Shown here piece by piece: positions 33,185 to 42,372 of a stretch of 64,000 bases of DNA. The position numbers and the translations under genes are program-made. Numbering within the stretch: the stretch's first letter is position 1; the number at the start of each line of letters is the position of its first letter. The notes below the pieces were generated by a model. The model was not told where the DNA came from and ran no database searches. It saw only the letters and a list, made by a program, of their open reading frames with translations. This DNA is from Ornithodoros turicata (lineage: Eukaryota > Arthropoda > Arachnida > Ixodida > Argasidae). Where the stretch lies: positions 66,796,879 through 66,860,878 of the forward strand of contig NC_088201.1 of NCBI RefSeq assembly GCF_037126465.1, given 5' to 3'.

Positions 33185-33340
33185 GAGGTGTTCTCCCTCT
33201 GTATAAGTCCTGATCAACGGCGATGAAATGTCCCGGCCGAATGTGCTGGGAACCTTCTCAACCCGTGGCCTCCACTCCATGATTGCGTCGATAAAACTGA
33301 ACTGCTTCTGGAGGTGCAGTCCGTAGCGGGGTGACTTTGT
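33185..33340 (-). CDS. Upstream exon of the same unidentified gene
   Basis: The minus-strand frame from about 33340 reads Tyr-Gly-Leu-His-Leu-Gln-Lys-Gln-Phe, then Met-Glu-Trp-Arg-Pro-Arg-Val-Glu-Lys-Val and Phe-Gly-Arg-Asp-Ile-Ser-Ser-Pro-Leu-Ile-Arg. It reaches a weak donor (CAA then GTAAAA) in phase 2, matching the exon at 32813. If that donor is not used, the frame ends two codons later at TAA and this would be a last exon. The 5' limit is uncertain because a foldback begins at 33364; an AG acceptor is available at about 33342. Confidence 0.4.
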
Positions 33341-33363
33341 CGTTGCCCACGGGCAGGTACACC

Positions 33364-33590
33364 TCCGGTCAACCTTAATAATAACACTGGAAAAAATGTG
33401 GTATCGTTCCCGAGTGCCATTACAGCAACCCTTGGGGCCATGAGAAAATATTGATTGAACAAAATTATTCTGCTAGTTTAACGCAAGGATTTTGTTCACT
33501 TAACATTCCCTCAGTGCCCCAAGGGTGACTGTTATCGTGCTGGCAAATGAGACCGATTTTTTTTCAGTGTTATTATTAAGGTTGACCGGA
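33364..33590. mobile_element. 227-bp foldback MITE
   Basis: TCCGGTCAACCTTAATAATA (33364-33383) is the exact inverse of 33571-33590. Inner CACTG...AAAAAA and AACCCTTGGGGC segments are also inverted. It abuts the putative exon at 33340-33185. No clear target duplication. Confidence 0.65.
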
Positions 33591-33737
33591 GCTGTACACG
33601 TTAAAATCCTGTGCATACCTCATCACGTACTCTCGCACGCAGGTGGTTTGTATCTACCGCACCACAACCACGACCCTAGATACTCCTATTAATTATAAGC
33701 TAGTGCGATTTAATTGTTCATTCACTTCATTCATTCA

Positions 33738-33908
33738 TTTGTTGAAAACGGGAGGCGTACGCCTTTTCTGGTGCAATTATGAACAGCATAAGTGTCACAA
33801 AAAAGGCATACGCCTCCCGTTTTCAACAAATCAGGGCAGATCACGATATCATTCGAGATGATGGTTGGCTAGGAGCGTGCTATGCGGTGAAGTTCATTTT
33901 TAAGAGTG
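33738..33908. mobile_element. Palindromic MITE type A, left arm truncated
   Basis: Starts at TTTGTTGAAAACGGGAGGCG and continues through the core, the whole right arm and terminal TTTTTAAGAGTG, followed by TA. The outer ~80 bp of the left arm is missing. Confidence 0.75.
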
Positions 33909-33910
33909 TA

Positions 33911-34163
33911 CGTGCACGTTTCTGGATTTGTTAAACGTCAATTGGCTTGCAACTAGGATAGTCTCAATCTGCGATCTCACTTTTGCCCAAAATCCCCAAA
34001 TTAAAAAGTTACTTAATGAATTTTAGGTAATTAGTCATCTTGCAGTTGCACACTTTCTTCGCGATGATGTCCGCCTGGCCGTAGAACTCAACTGGAAAAA
34101 CGACATCTACGGCTGCTCTTATAGTTTTTTAATAAAAATTCTGTAAATTATGTAAATTCTCTA
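33911..34163. other. No gene seen
   Basis: AT-rich sequence between MITEs. Confidence 0.3.
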
Positions 34164-34641
34164 TACAAGGTGTTGCCGGAGAGAGTGGCCCCTATTTGTT
34201 TTAAAAAATCTTACCGAGATAAAAATGGGAAACCTTCTGCATGACACTGAAGGTTTTCCACACCTAAACAGGCGGTTTGCATGAGTGTACCTCATTAATT
34301 AGGCAAATTACCTTAACTGAACTCGAAATTTTGCCAAGGAAAGGTAACGTGTTAATTAGAAAGTCCGTGAGCCGCAAAATGCTATTCTAAATGTAACTTT
34401 AAAGTTTCTTCAACTACTCCCAAATTATTTGACACCCAACACCTTGGCGTCTCTGCAAGCGCGTGTTCGGCTTGCATCAGTTACGGCGCCATCCTCACTG
34501 CACGAATACACTCCCACTGAGCAAGAAACCAGCATGAGAAAAAAGAGAGGGCGGGGACCGACCAAATCACTTATTTTGTCTTATCAAGCTTATCTGGTCG
34601 CAGCCTTCAGTTACTGATAATCACCCGCATCGGATGTTCTG

Positions 34642-34890
34642 CTCTCTTAAAAATGAACTTCACCACATAGCATGTTCCTAGCCAACCATCATCTGGGATG
34701 ATATCTTTATCTGCCCCGATTTGTTGAAAACGGGAGGCGTACACCTTTTATGTGACAATTATGAACGGCATAAGTGTCACAGAAAAGGCGTACGCCTCCC
34801 GTTTTCAACAAATCAGTGCAGATAACGATATCATTCGAGACGATGGTTGGCTAGGAGCGTGCTATGCGGCGAAGTTCATTTTTAAGAGTG
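34642..34890. mobile_element. Palindromic MITE type A
   Basis: CTCTCTTAAAAATGAACTTC left, full core with GGCGTACACC/GGCGTACGCC, right tip TTTTTAAGAGTG. Flanking dinucleotides are TG rather than TA, probably mutated. Confidence 0.75.
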
Positions 34891-34981
34891 TGTGCTGTTT
34901 CTTGTGTTGTCCTTTCGTTCTCCCCGTACTTTAGGCGGGACAACTAGGTCGTGCGCACCTTGATTAGCGACGGTTTTCCTG

Positions 34982-35229
34982 CGCTCTAAAAACTGAACTT
35001 CACCGCATAGCACGTTCTGCTCCAACCATTGCCGCGAACGATAGGGCTATCGCTTTTCATTCGAGGTGAGAGGGAGGCGCACGACTTTTTGTGGCAATTA
35101 TCATATAGCCAAATTGCCACAAAAATGCGTACGCCCCTCTCTCTTCTCGAATCAGACGCGATAACCCTATCGTTCGTGGCAATGGTTGGCGCACAGCGGG
35201 CTATGCGGTGAAGCTCTGTATTTAGAGTG
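34982..35229. mobile_element. Palindromic MITE type B, uninterrupted reference copy
   Basis: Left CGCTCTAAAAACTGAACTTC, right GCTCTGTATTTAGAGTG. It has the type-B arm words GCCACAAAAATGCGTACGCC and ATCGTTCGTGGCAATGG. This copy shows the uninterrupted sequence at which the 28884 insertion occurred in another copy. Confidence 0.78.
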
Positions 35230-35532
35230 TGGCGATTGTTATGCGTTTTCGCGTGTCAAATTTTTGTGGAAATATTGTGAAAGGCCCTGTATTTGTGACT
35301 AAAATAGTGTGTTGTGGTCATTGCACTTCTAATTAACGCAAAAGAAGACGTTACCCTTTATTTGCAAATGTTTTAGTCCAATTAAGCTAATTAGACTAAT
35401 TAATTAGGTACACTCATAGAAAACACCTGTTGGGGTAGCAACAGCATTCACCAGTGTCGTGCACAAGGTCTTCAATTTTTATCTCACGTAGATTTAAAAA
35501 AATAATTAACTCTCTCGTACAACACCCTGTAT

Positions 35533-36119
35533 AGCAATTTAAAACTTACTTCTTCGAAATGCACTGTATTGCTGTGCCATTTCTGGTCTGAACAGCTACC
35601 GCCACATCTCTGCCGGCGTGCATTGAAGGAAACGCTCAAGGGAGATTGGCATTGCTGTTTGTCGGTACAAACTCATTTCAGTAAGAAGTCCCTCAACGCT
35701 GTAAAGGACCCCTGCTTCTAACGACATTCTGCTTGTCCAAGTGGGGTGTCCAGGGGTATAAGTGATAGGTGGATGCTATAGAGATGGGAATCGAAATCCT
35801 CACAGACGAAAACCAACGTCCGCGCGACTTCATAGAGTAAGCGGTGACAGCGGCAGGCAGCTAACGCAGACTACGAATACGTTTTGAGGTACTCCTAAGC
35901 CCAAGAAATATATAGCAATGGTGTCCGATGACGGTCCATTTCGTTGGCATGGATCTCCTTATGTTATAGCGCCGTCCTTTTCACTTATTACGAGTAAGTT
36001 AACGGCTGATAAATTATTACATCTTTCACAGTTAGGCGCGCCTCTTGAGCGAGTCAACCCCACGGTAAGGAACAAAAGCTTTTTGCCAATGCCCTCAGTC
36101 ACAGCTTTGTGCAACTCAC
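35533..36119. other. Intron sequence next to family exon; no other gene
   Basis: No second coding signal; the plus-strand frame 35918-36250 overlaps the minus-strand exon at 36244-36120 and is its shadow. Confidence 0.35.
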
Positions 36120-36244
36120 CGAATCAAGTTTCCGACAGCTTCCACGAAGAACAGGTCTTCATCGGTGCGACCGAGTCTATCGGGAGGGATCACACTCAAG
36201 ATGATATAGCTGGGAGGCTCAGCATTGTAGTTTTTGAACTGTCC
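36120..36244 (-). CDS. Tick-type extracellular family protein, third exon in window
   Basis: The acceptor CTCTACAG precedes 36244 and the donor CG then GTGAGT follows 36120. It encodes 41 codons plus two bases. The peptide begins Gly-Gln-Phe-Lys-Asn-Tyr, then Pro-Ser-Tyr-Ile-Ile-Leu-Ser-Val, an acidic stretch and Val-Gly-Asn-Leu-Ile. It starts in phase 0, the end phase of the exon at 37300-37147, and ends in phase 2, the start phase of the exon at 15929. The alternating hydrophobic pattern of Tyr-Ile-Ile-Leu-Ser-Val suggests a buried strand, as in TIM-barrel-like proteins; that reading is inference. Confidence 0.62.
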
Positions 36245-37146
36245 CTGTAGAGATCGAACGTTCTGGAATGATATGGATATCCCTTTTAGTTGGCCTTTCG
36301 TATCAAGTGATATTCGTTTAGGAGCGTAAACATTTTATGGAGAGAAGCAGGAAGCCGTGCAGCAGTCCTGTTCCAGCGTCAGAACATCAATTGCCATCTT
36401 GCTCTTCTAACGTGTCAGTCAATATCTTGCGCGATCACGTACGGAGATAAAGTAAATGTATGTGAGAAGAATAATCGTCTGTTACATACCCAAATTAGAC
36501 AACCATTTCTGCCCAGGGTGGGCAGGGAATCCGCAACGAGTTCCCTTACATATTTCGTTGGTTGCGGCGTTGCAACATATACTAACAGCTTGAAACTTTA
36601 GAAGTCCGCATAGCTTGGGAGCAACCAATCGTCGTCGATGTGCGTGGAATCCAGTGCGTGGACTAAGTACCTTCGCCCCCCCCCCCCCAAATCGTACATT
36701 TGGCTGTGCATTTCGAAGGTGGAGTTCTCACAGAGCCCGCTTTTTTTCTCTTTTTTTTGTCACTCCTACTGATGCATGTTTACATAAAGCTTGCCATAAA
36801 AAAGGCACTAGGCAGCACGTTAGGATGGATGTGGAACGAAATGTTGCGTCGGCTACTTTTTCGTTCGCGTCAGAGGCACTACTTTCAAAGCAAAGCTCGC
36901 TTGGTGGTCCGAAGGTTGCTTCCTCTGTGTATGAACCTCAAACAAATACGATTTAGCATTCCACAAATTTTACGCTTCTGACACTGTATTATTGCTTAAG
37001 CGGCGTTGTGCGATGTTTTGATATAGTGAAAATGTGCATGCATACTATTTTTCTTACATGTACGTCCAAATTACTCTTTTTTTTTTGTTTTGTTTAATTC
37101 CAGCTTGCACCGTTTGCTTCTGGTCTTCTCTCAATAACTCCCCTAC
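36245..37146. other. Intron; no other gene seen
   Basis: Contains a C-run near 36676-36687 and a T-run near 36751-36759. Plus-strand frames at 36615-36981 carry no motif. Confidence 0.35.
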
Positions 37147-37300
37147 CCCAAGAAGCAAAGAAACTTCGTAGTAGGCAGAAGGTGTGTCATCATGTACGAG
37201 CTTCTGGTCCGAAACGCCAAAGTGACGAATATTCCTGCTCCACAGTTCCTGAAGACTACCAGAGATGCCGTTAATGCTTCCATAGGCTGCAGGAACCGCG
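37147..37300 (-). CDS. Tick-type extracellular family protein, second exon in window
   Basis: The acceptor CATTCCAG precedes 37300, and a donor GGG then GTAGGG follows 37147. One base completes an Asp codon and 51 codons follow. The peptide includes Ser-Gly-Ser-Leu-Gln-Glu-Leu-Trp and Ile-Arg-His-Phe-Gly-Val-Ser, which resembles the Leu-x-x-x-Trp ... Tyr/Phe-Gly-Leu pattern of the second conserved block in this tick family. Phase agrees with the exon at 38786-38567 (phase 2 to 2) and with the exon at 36244 (phase 0 to 0). Confidence 0.65.
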
Positions 37301-38566
37301 CTGGAATGAAAACAGAAAAAAGAAAGTGAGAACAAAATTCATCGATGTTCAATTAATCCAAGAATGGCCGCATCAAGTAGGACAGTTGTGATTACATTGC
37401 CTCTACAACTGGCCTCATATTCATACAACGCAAACTGTTCTCACTCACTAGGAATGCAGGTTGAGATTAATGCGGGTTTCGTAACGACATCGTATCTTTT
37501 TATGACGTTATCGCAGCAACGACTAGAGGAGAGCACAAATAAGATTGACAGTATCGGCATCCGCACGGTATCGCGCATGTAATACCCGCATCCATAACAG
37601 GGCCAGTTGAAATAGGTGTATCCGATAGGACGGCATATACGAGCTCGTATACGCAAGCCAGCTGGTGGACGAAGTCCATCATATACTTGAAGCCTGAGTC
37701 TGGGCAGTTCCTCGTGTGTGCGTTTGTTTGCCCAAACTAAGGCTTCAAGTATGTTGGGGCAGGTGCATCTGCAACGGATATCCACGGGCACCGCAGAGGT
37801 GCGCGGTTTTATCCACATTCTATCCGCGCCGAGTTCAAAACGCCATATTTCTATCCGCAAACGATGGTGTCGCCCGGATCCGCAGATATAACCGCACCGG
37901 CGCACGCTTCTATTGATTAGGTCCCGCTGCTCCTTGCGTGTTGTGTGAACACCCATATGGCCATCGCGTTTGGGTTGGACAACAAATTTGGGGCATTTTC
38001 AAGGTTGTGGTCACTTTAGCTATACAGAACAGTTTTTTTTTTCTTTTTCCTTAAGGCAGCTACTCAAACATGTGCGCCATGAAGGTCTAACACGATTCGA
38101 GCACCTGGGTGCGAAACATGAACCCAGCCAGTCCGACCATTATCTCTTTGTAGCGGAGGGCATCTACGTGCAGAGAAGAAATTCAAAATTGCAAGCAAAT
38201 GAGGTAGTTCCGACGGGCTTCATATCTGGCAACCAGGTTCGCGAATCGTATCAGGGGTCGCAGCTCGCGCGTTGCATTGGAGTATGATTGTGGCTGTACA
38301 CATGGTAAAGACATGCAACGCGACACATGTGTACGTATTCAAACGACTTGTATTACTCGCATGGGCACAGGTTACAATGCTCCGAACCCGTTACCAAATG
38401 TGTTGACGTATGCAGTGGACAAACTCCTTGTGGGACGGGACAGTACAGTTTGTCGGATACTACTTGTAGACGGTAATCGCCAGCCATTGATTTCTCACAT
38501 CCAGATGACCCATCACCACTTAGACTGCAGATGACCAGCTTAGGAAAGGTGTAGAAAATGACGTAC
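37301..38566. other. Intron with a short inverted repeat
   Basis: ATACTTGAAGCC (37683-37694) and GGCTTCAAGTAT (37741-37752) are inverted copies, and words such as GCGGAT(A)TCC recur in 37770-37880. The run of open minus-strand frame 37956-37441 has no recognisable motif and lies within this repeat-like DNA. Confidence 0.35.
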
Positions 38567-38786
38567 TCTGCTTTGATGGATAGTCCGTAGCCCGTCGATG
38601 AAGAATTCTCGGCGTTTGCGTAAAATCGTTGGAGCAGCTCATCTCCGTTGGTGTAGGCGATCTTGCTGGCGTCTATACGAACTTCAAGAAATAGAAAGTG
38701 GCAAAGGCCATCTTCAGGGAACACAGTCGACCGTGTCACTTTGTCCAGCATGAAACACAGGACTGGCTTGTCTGACATCGGCCTCT
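38567..38786 (-). CDS. Tick-type extracellular family protein, first exon in window
   Basis: The acceptor TGAATTTAG precedes 38786 and the donor GCAGA then GTACGT follows 38567. The 220-bp exon (phase 1 to phase 2) reads Lys-Pro-Val-Leu-Cys-Phe-Met-Leu, then Phe-Pro-Glu-Asp-Gly-Leu-Cys-x4-Phe, and later Gly-Tyr-Gly-Leu-Ser-Ile. The Pro-x-Asp-Gly-Leu-Cys signature after an initial Leu-Cys strand is what I recall from a large set of uncharacterised, mostly secreted or membrane-anchored tick proteins, possibly related to glycoside-hydrolase-like barrels. The 5' exons, including any signal peptide, lie at higher coordinates and were not identified. Confidence 0.65.
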
Positions 38787-39189
38787 CTAAATTCAAAGAC
38801 AAAAGCAAGGTTGATAAACAGTGGGGAAAAATTGTCAGCGCAAATTAAAAAAACGCTCGTAAGTATACTGAACAAGGAGAGTACTACTAACAGCAGTCAT
38901 CAATTCATGGAATACTTGTTCAAGTTGCGCAGGGTATATGAGGAACAAAATGAAATATTGCTTTCGTGGCCACTTTATATAGGAACACGGTAATCAGTAT
39001 CTTCCTTAATATTTATTGTGTGCCTGTTCCTTAGAGCCTCCAAAAGGCACATATTTTATCACGTTTACAGTTGCGGTAGAGATATCACTCTCGGTCCCTC
39101 ACCCAGAGAATCTCGTCCGCCATATAATGCACCATTTGCTCTGCAGTTATCTGTGATCTACGCGACATTGTTCTTGTGCAGCACATATA
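38787..39189. other. Upstream intron; no exon identified
   Basis: Several short frames on both strands, none with motif support. Confidence 0.3.
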
Positions 39190-39495
39190 CGCGGGTGGTT
39201 CAATAAGCAACCTTAAATAGTTGATTGTCGAGCAATGAAAATGACAGTGTTTCATTTTTCTACGTAGTCCCGCTGATTTTCAATGCAAGTGCGCCATCGT
39301 TTGGTAAGCGCTTGTATTCTAGCAGATAATAATTCTATGGGTCGGGTGTGGCAGTTATTCATGCACTGCTTGCTTGACGTCTTCGTCGGGACCAACCCTC
39401 CTGTCGGCAAGATCCTCCTTGACACCACCGAATATGTGATAGTCCGACGACGCGAAGTCCGGCGAAAATCGCTGATGTAGTCAAAATTGAAGATC
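39190..39495 (-). pseudogene. mariner-like transposase C-terminal fragment with 3' end
   Basis: The minus strand ends its coding part with Leu-Thr-Lys-Arg-Trp-Arg-Thr-Cys-Ile-Glu, then Tyr-Val-Glu-Lys and stop, the classic C-terminus of mariner transposases. Upstream, pieces in other frames match the preceding region, so frameshifts are present. The downstream terminal repeat reads GGTGGTTCAATAAG on the plus strand near 39194, as in mariner ends. The catalytic domain and the 5' TIR are absent. Confidence 0.7.
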
Positions 39496-39499
39496 ATGG

Positions 39500-39954
39500 G
39501 TGGTTGAAGCAGTTACTTGATATGTAACGTCACATATGACACGTATGGCGTCACGTGTGACGTATGTGACTGGGTGTTGTCATATTTGAGCAGTAGTCCA
39601 CATTCAGTAGTCTTCTTTGCGAGTAGTGCACGACGTTTTATTCTGATGATCGGCTTCAGAGACGCCACCAGAAGATCACTCTATGTTCCGTTGTTCATTG
39701 TTTGTGCATTGAAGGTTCAAGAACTGCACCCTGATGTCCCTGAAGGAGGTTCGGTAGCTCCGACCGCTACAGTTGTGGGCGCGTTACTACTTCGAGGCGA
39801 ACCCAACACATGTGTGTGTGTGTGTTTCTAATATGACAGTCGTCGAAAAACCCAGACAGCGTTGGGAATCGAGCCATGCAGGTTTTAACAGTTACGAACA
39901 AACAGTTACTTTCCATCACATCTGTGTGTGTCCTCCTGCGAACTTTCGCGTGCA
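39500..39954. other. No gene; TGACGT-rich palindromic stretch and TG repeat
   Basis: 39522-39570 alternates ACGTCACATATGACACGTAT-type words with internal symmetry. (TG)n lies at about 39811-39827. No coding signal. Confidence 0.35.
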
Positions 39955-39967
39955 TTTATGCACCTGT

Positions 39968-40241
39968 GGCCTCGGTGGCTCAGTCGGTAGCGTGTGCGCC
40001 TTCTGATCCCGAGATCGCGGGTTCGAACCCGGCCGAGGACGCCAGCAACTTGATGGCAGGATACAAGTTGCTTACACACGCAGTCTTCCGCGAGGGATGT
40101 TAAATACGGGGTGCCGTGTGATGAGCTTTCATCGCACGTTAAAGAACCCTCAGGTGGGCAAAAGCAATCCACAGACAGACCGCTGTGGCGTCGCTCATGA
40201 TCTCAGTTGTCTCGCGACGTAAACTCCAATTATTATTATTG
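39968..40241 (+). mobile_element. tRNA-derived SINE (second family), 274 bp
   Basis: The head has TGGCTCAGTCGGTAG (A-box) and GGTTCGAACCC (B-box). The body includes CACGTTAAAGAACCCTCAGG and the tail is an ATT repeat. The flanks TTTATGCACCTGT (39955-39967) and TTTTTGCACCTGT (40242-40254) form a 13-bp target duplication with one mismatch. The same body is seen reversed at 47345-47545. Confidence 0.88.
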
Positions 40242-40417
40242 TTTTTGCACCTGTTGCAGTGACATGCAGGCACTACCATAATGTGTCTTCATAAGCAACG
40301 AGGGATATCAATGGGTTTCACACGTTCACTCATAAGGTAACAAATGATTGACTCATCCATGGTGCACACCTGAAGCGGCCCAGGGCAGCCACTGCTAATC
40401 GGTTCCTAAACGCAGAA

Positions 40418-40687
40418 TGGCGGTGGTGGTGGTGATGGTGATGATGGCGAGAGGACTTGCCGTTGTCGGCCTCACAGAGGTGGGCAACGTCACGACTGAC
40501 GCCCTGGGAAATGTGCGTCCTGGGCCGACTTGCAAGGGAACTGTGCCGACATACGTCTGAAAGCGCCAGAGGAAAACCCACGAAAAACCCCAGCCAGCAC
40601 AGCCAGCACCGGGATTCGAACCCGAGCACCTCCCAGTCTCGACGTGACATGGCGAGCACGCTAACCGCTGAGCCACGCGAGCTGGTG
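40418..40687 (-). mobile_element. Ruka-like SINE, minus strand
   Basis: Reverse complement of the SINE at 13358: head GCTCGCGTGGCTCAGCGGTT at 40684, B-box at about 40615, body with GTCGGCACAGTTCCC and a tail ending in a CACCACC repeat. Flanks TAAACGCAGAA (40407) and TAAACACAGCA (40688) are probably a worn target duplication. Open frames here are not genes. Confidence 0.87.
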
Positions 40688-40699
40688 TAAACACAGCAA

Positions 40700-41284
40700 A
40701 GAGAGTAGATGATCTACAGTATCGGGTCCATGTCTAGTTTAGGTCCACCACTCTATTTGAAACTTGAAATCTACATACCTGAGTGGAATTATGCAAGGTG
40801 CATCGTAATACGTTTTAAAGATGCCGCGCTCTGTTCCACAAATTCCTGCAGAGTTCAGTTTCCCACGGAAAGTTTCGGAAGCAGCGGCCCTATCATCTCC
40901 ATGCGCCTATTGTTTACGTCTGATAGCCTACGCACAGCTCGCACTCTTCCCGGCATGCTTTTTGTCTGTTCGTTGCTAAGAGGCACAGCAGTTCCGCTAG
41001 CGGACGACAGCCGGCCTCCTCATGCAATTGCTGCGCGCCAAAATTGGCACGGTCTTGCTGCCAGCACAGTCTAGAACAACTGCGGGGGAGGCGGGTGCTC
41101 TCCCCCCCCCCCCCCGCGTGTAATATGTCAAACCTAAACTGACCTAACCCAAATACTGACTACGTCTGACGCGTAAGCGCACCCCGAATCTGTACGCGTT
41201 GAGATCTAGTGCCTTCCTTGTGCATTCCTAGCAACGGCCGAGAGGGAACAGGCGAAGAGCATGCCGGGAAGAGAGGTGTGCGTA
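40700..41284. repeat. Old imperfect inverted repeat
   Basis: About 40945-40995 (CTCTTCCCGGCATGCTTTTTG...) is the inverse of about 41205-41275 (GCATGCCGGGAAGAG). A C-run lies at 41102-41116. The plus-strand frame 40709-41074 crosses one arm and is not supported as a gene. Confidence 0.45.
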
Positions 41285-41533
41285 CAGTGTTAAAAATGAA
41301 CTTCACCGCATAGCACGCTCCTAGCCAACCATAATCTCGAATGATATCGTTATCTGCATTGATTTGTTGAAAACGGGAGGCGTACGCCTTTTCTGTGACA
41401 CTTATGCTGTTCATAATTGTCACAAAAAAGGCGTACGCCTCCCGTTTTCAGCAAATCACGGCAGATAACGGTATCATTAGAGATTATGGTTGGCTAGGAG
41501 CGTGCTTTGCGGTGAAGTTCATTTTTAAGAGTG
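41285..41533. mobile_element. Palindromic MITE type A, 249 bp (sister of 47089 copy)
   Basis: TA flanks (41283-41284, 41534-41535). The right arm shares private changes with the copy at 47089 (CAGCAAATCACGGCAGATAA, GGTATCATTAGAG, GTGCTTTGC), and the loop has the opposite orientation to most other copies. Confidence 0.82.
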
Positions 41534-41553
41534 TAGGCTACGATAGCTAAACA

Positions 41554-41690
41554 ATGGCGCATGGAGATGACATGGTCACCGCTGCTGTAACTTTACGTGA
41601 CAAACTGGACTATGGAGGGATTTGTGGAACCGAGCGGCACGGAAACGGTTTGAAAACGGATTGCGATGCACCTTGCATAATTCCATCAAG
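41554..41690 (+). CDS. Possible first coding exon, unidentified
   Basis: ATG in a good context (ACAATGG) opens 45 codons and then a strong donor (TCAAG then GTATGTAC) at 41691. The peptide is not recognisable and no downstream exon was found. Without splicing the frame ends at 41761. Placed directly beside a MITE. Low confidence. Confidence 0.22.
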
Positions 41691-41990
41691 GTATGTACAT
41701 CCGAAATTTCAAATCGAGTGGCGGACCTCAACTAGACATGGACCGCCAATTCTTCCAACTTAAGCCCCCCCCCTTCCCGCCCCCTCTGTGGCGATGGACT
41801 TCCGACGCCCCTGAGTGGGAGGAGGAACTTGATATGACGAATGGTGGCCATACTTACGTTTGAGCGGTGTATTATCTATGTAGGTGTGTAAATCTGCAGA
41901 AAGTAGAGGACTCATGTTCCAGGTAGCACATATCATGGTTCAAGGGTGCTTCAAGGAGCAGTCAAATAGGATTTCTCAAACACTGCTTAA

Positions 41991-42368
41991 AGGGACATTA
42001 ACGTGCAAAATCTCGCTGAATGAGAGTTGCTGTTACCTTGTCACCAACACAAAGGAAACGGGATTCGGATGAAGAAAACTTCAATGTACGCTTTCCCTCT
42101 CCCTCCCTCCTTAAGAAACGCGATAGGCCGACAGAAACGCTGAGTGGCATCGGATTGGTTTCCCTAAACGATCTCCCGCGATGATTGGACGAATCGTTTG
42201 AAGGAACCAGAGCCCGCTCCGCATTGTCGCGATTTTTGAGAAGGAGAGGTATAGTGTGAAAGTGTAACTTGCAGTTTCCTTCGTTCAAATCAAGTTTCCT
42301 TTGTACTGCTGTCAAGGTAACGGCATCTCTCATTCTGCGAGGAGCAATTTTTCTACTTTAGTGTCCCT
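41991..42368. mobile_element. TTAA-flanked foldback MITE, 378 bp
   Basis: TTAA precedes AGGGACATTAACGTGCAAAA (41987-41990) and follows ...TAGTGTCCCT (42369-42372). The arms match inward through ATCTCGC(T)GAATGAGAG and GTTACCTTG. TTAA targets are typical of the piggyBac superfamily; assignment by target only. Confidence 0.72.
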
Positions 42369-42372
42369 TTAA

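Larger units (their letters stand above)
34166..35529. mobile_element. TA-flanked palindrome carrying two MITEs
   Basis: Left end CAAGGTGTTGCCGGAGAGAG after TA (34164-34165); right end CTCTCTCGTACAACACCCTG before TA (35530-35531). Outer arms match through AATTAGGCAAATTA / AATTAATTAGG and CCTTTATTTGCAAAT-type words. The middle holds a type-A MITE (34642-34890) and a type-B MITE (34982-35229). Confidence 0.68.
15930..36119 (-). other. Candidate 20-kb intron filled with transposable elements
   Basis: It is bounded by a donor CG then GTGAGT at 36119 and an acceptor TTCTGCAG at 15930, both phase 2. Inside lie two inverted copies of an unrecognised ORF, a 3.5-kb insertion, at least ten palindromic MITEs, several foldbacks of 0.8-1.4 kb, and two exons of another minus-strand gene. 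If those two exons belong to a separate gene, either it is nested in this intron or exons on either side belong to two gene copies. Confidence 0.45.

Noticed and set aside
36615..36956. 113-codon plus-strand ORF
   Set aside because: Crosses a C-run and a T-run, lacks motif, and lies opposite an intron of the minus-strand gene.
37441..37956. 171-codon minus-strand ORF
   Set aside because: Sits in an intron of the family gene, crosses a short inverted repeat, and shows no motif or splice sites.
39980..40045. A functional tRNA gene
   Set aside because: tRNA-like head of a SINE; flanked by 13-bp duplications and followed by the SINE body.
40395..40694. Minus-strand frames over the SINE
   Set aside because: They translate the SINE itself; similar peptides arise from the copy at 13358 and from other SINEs.
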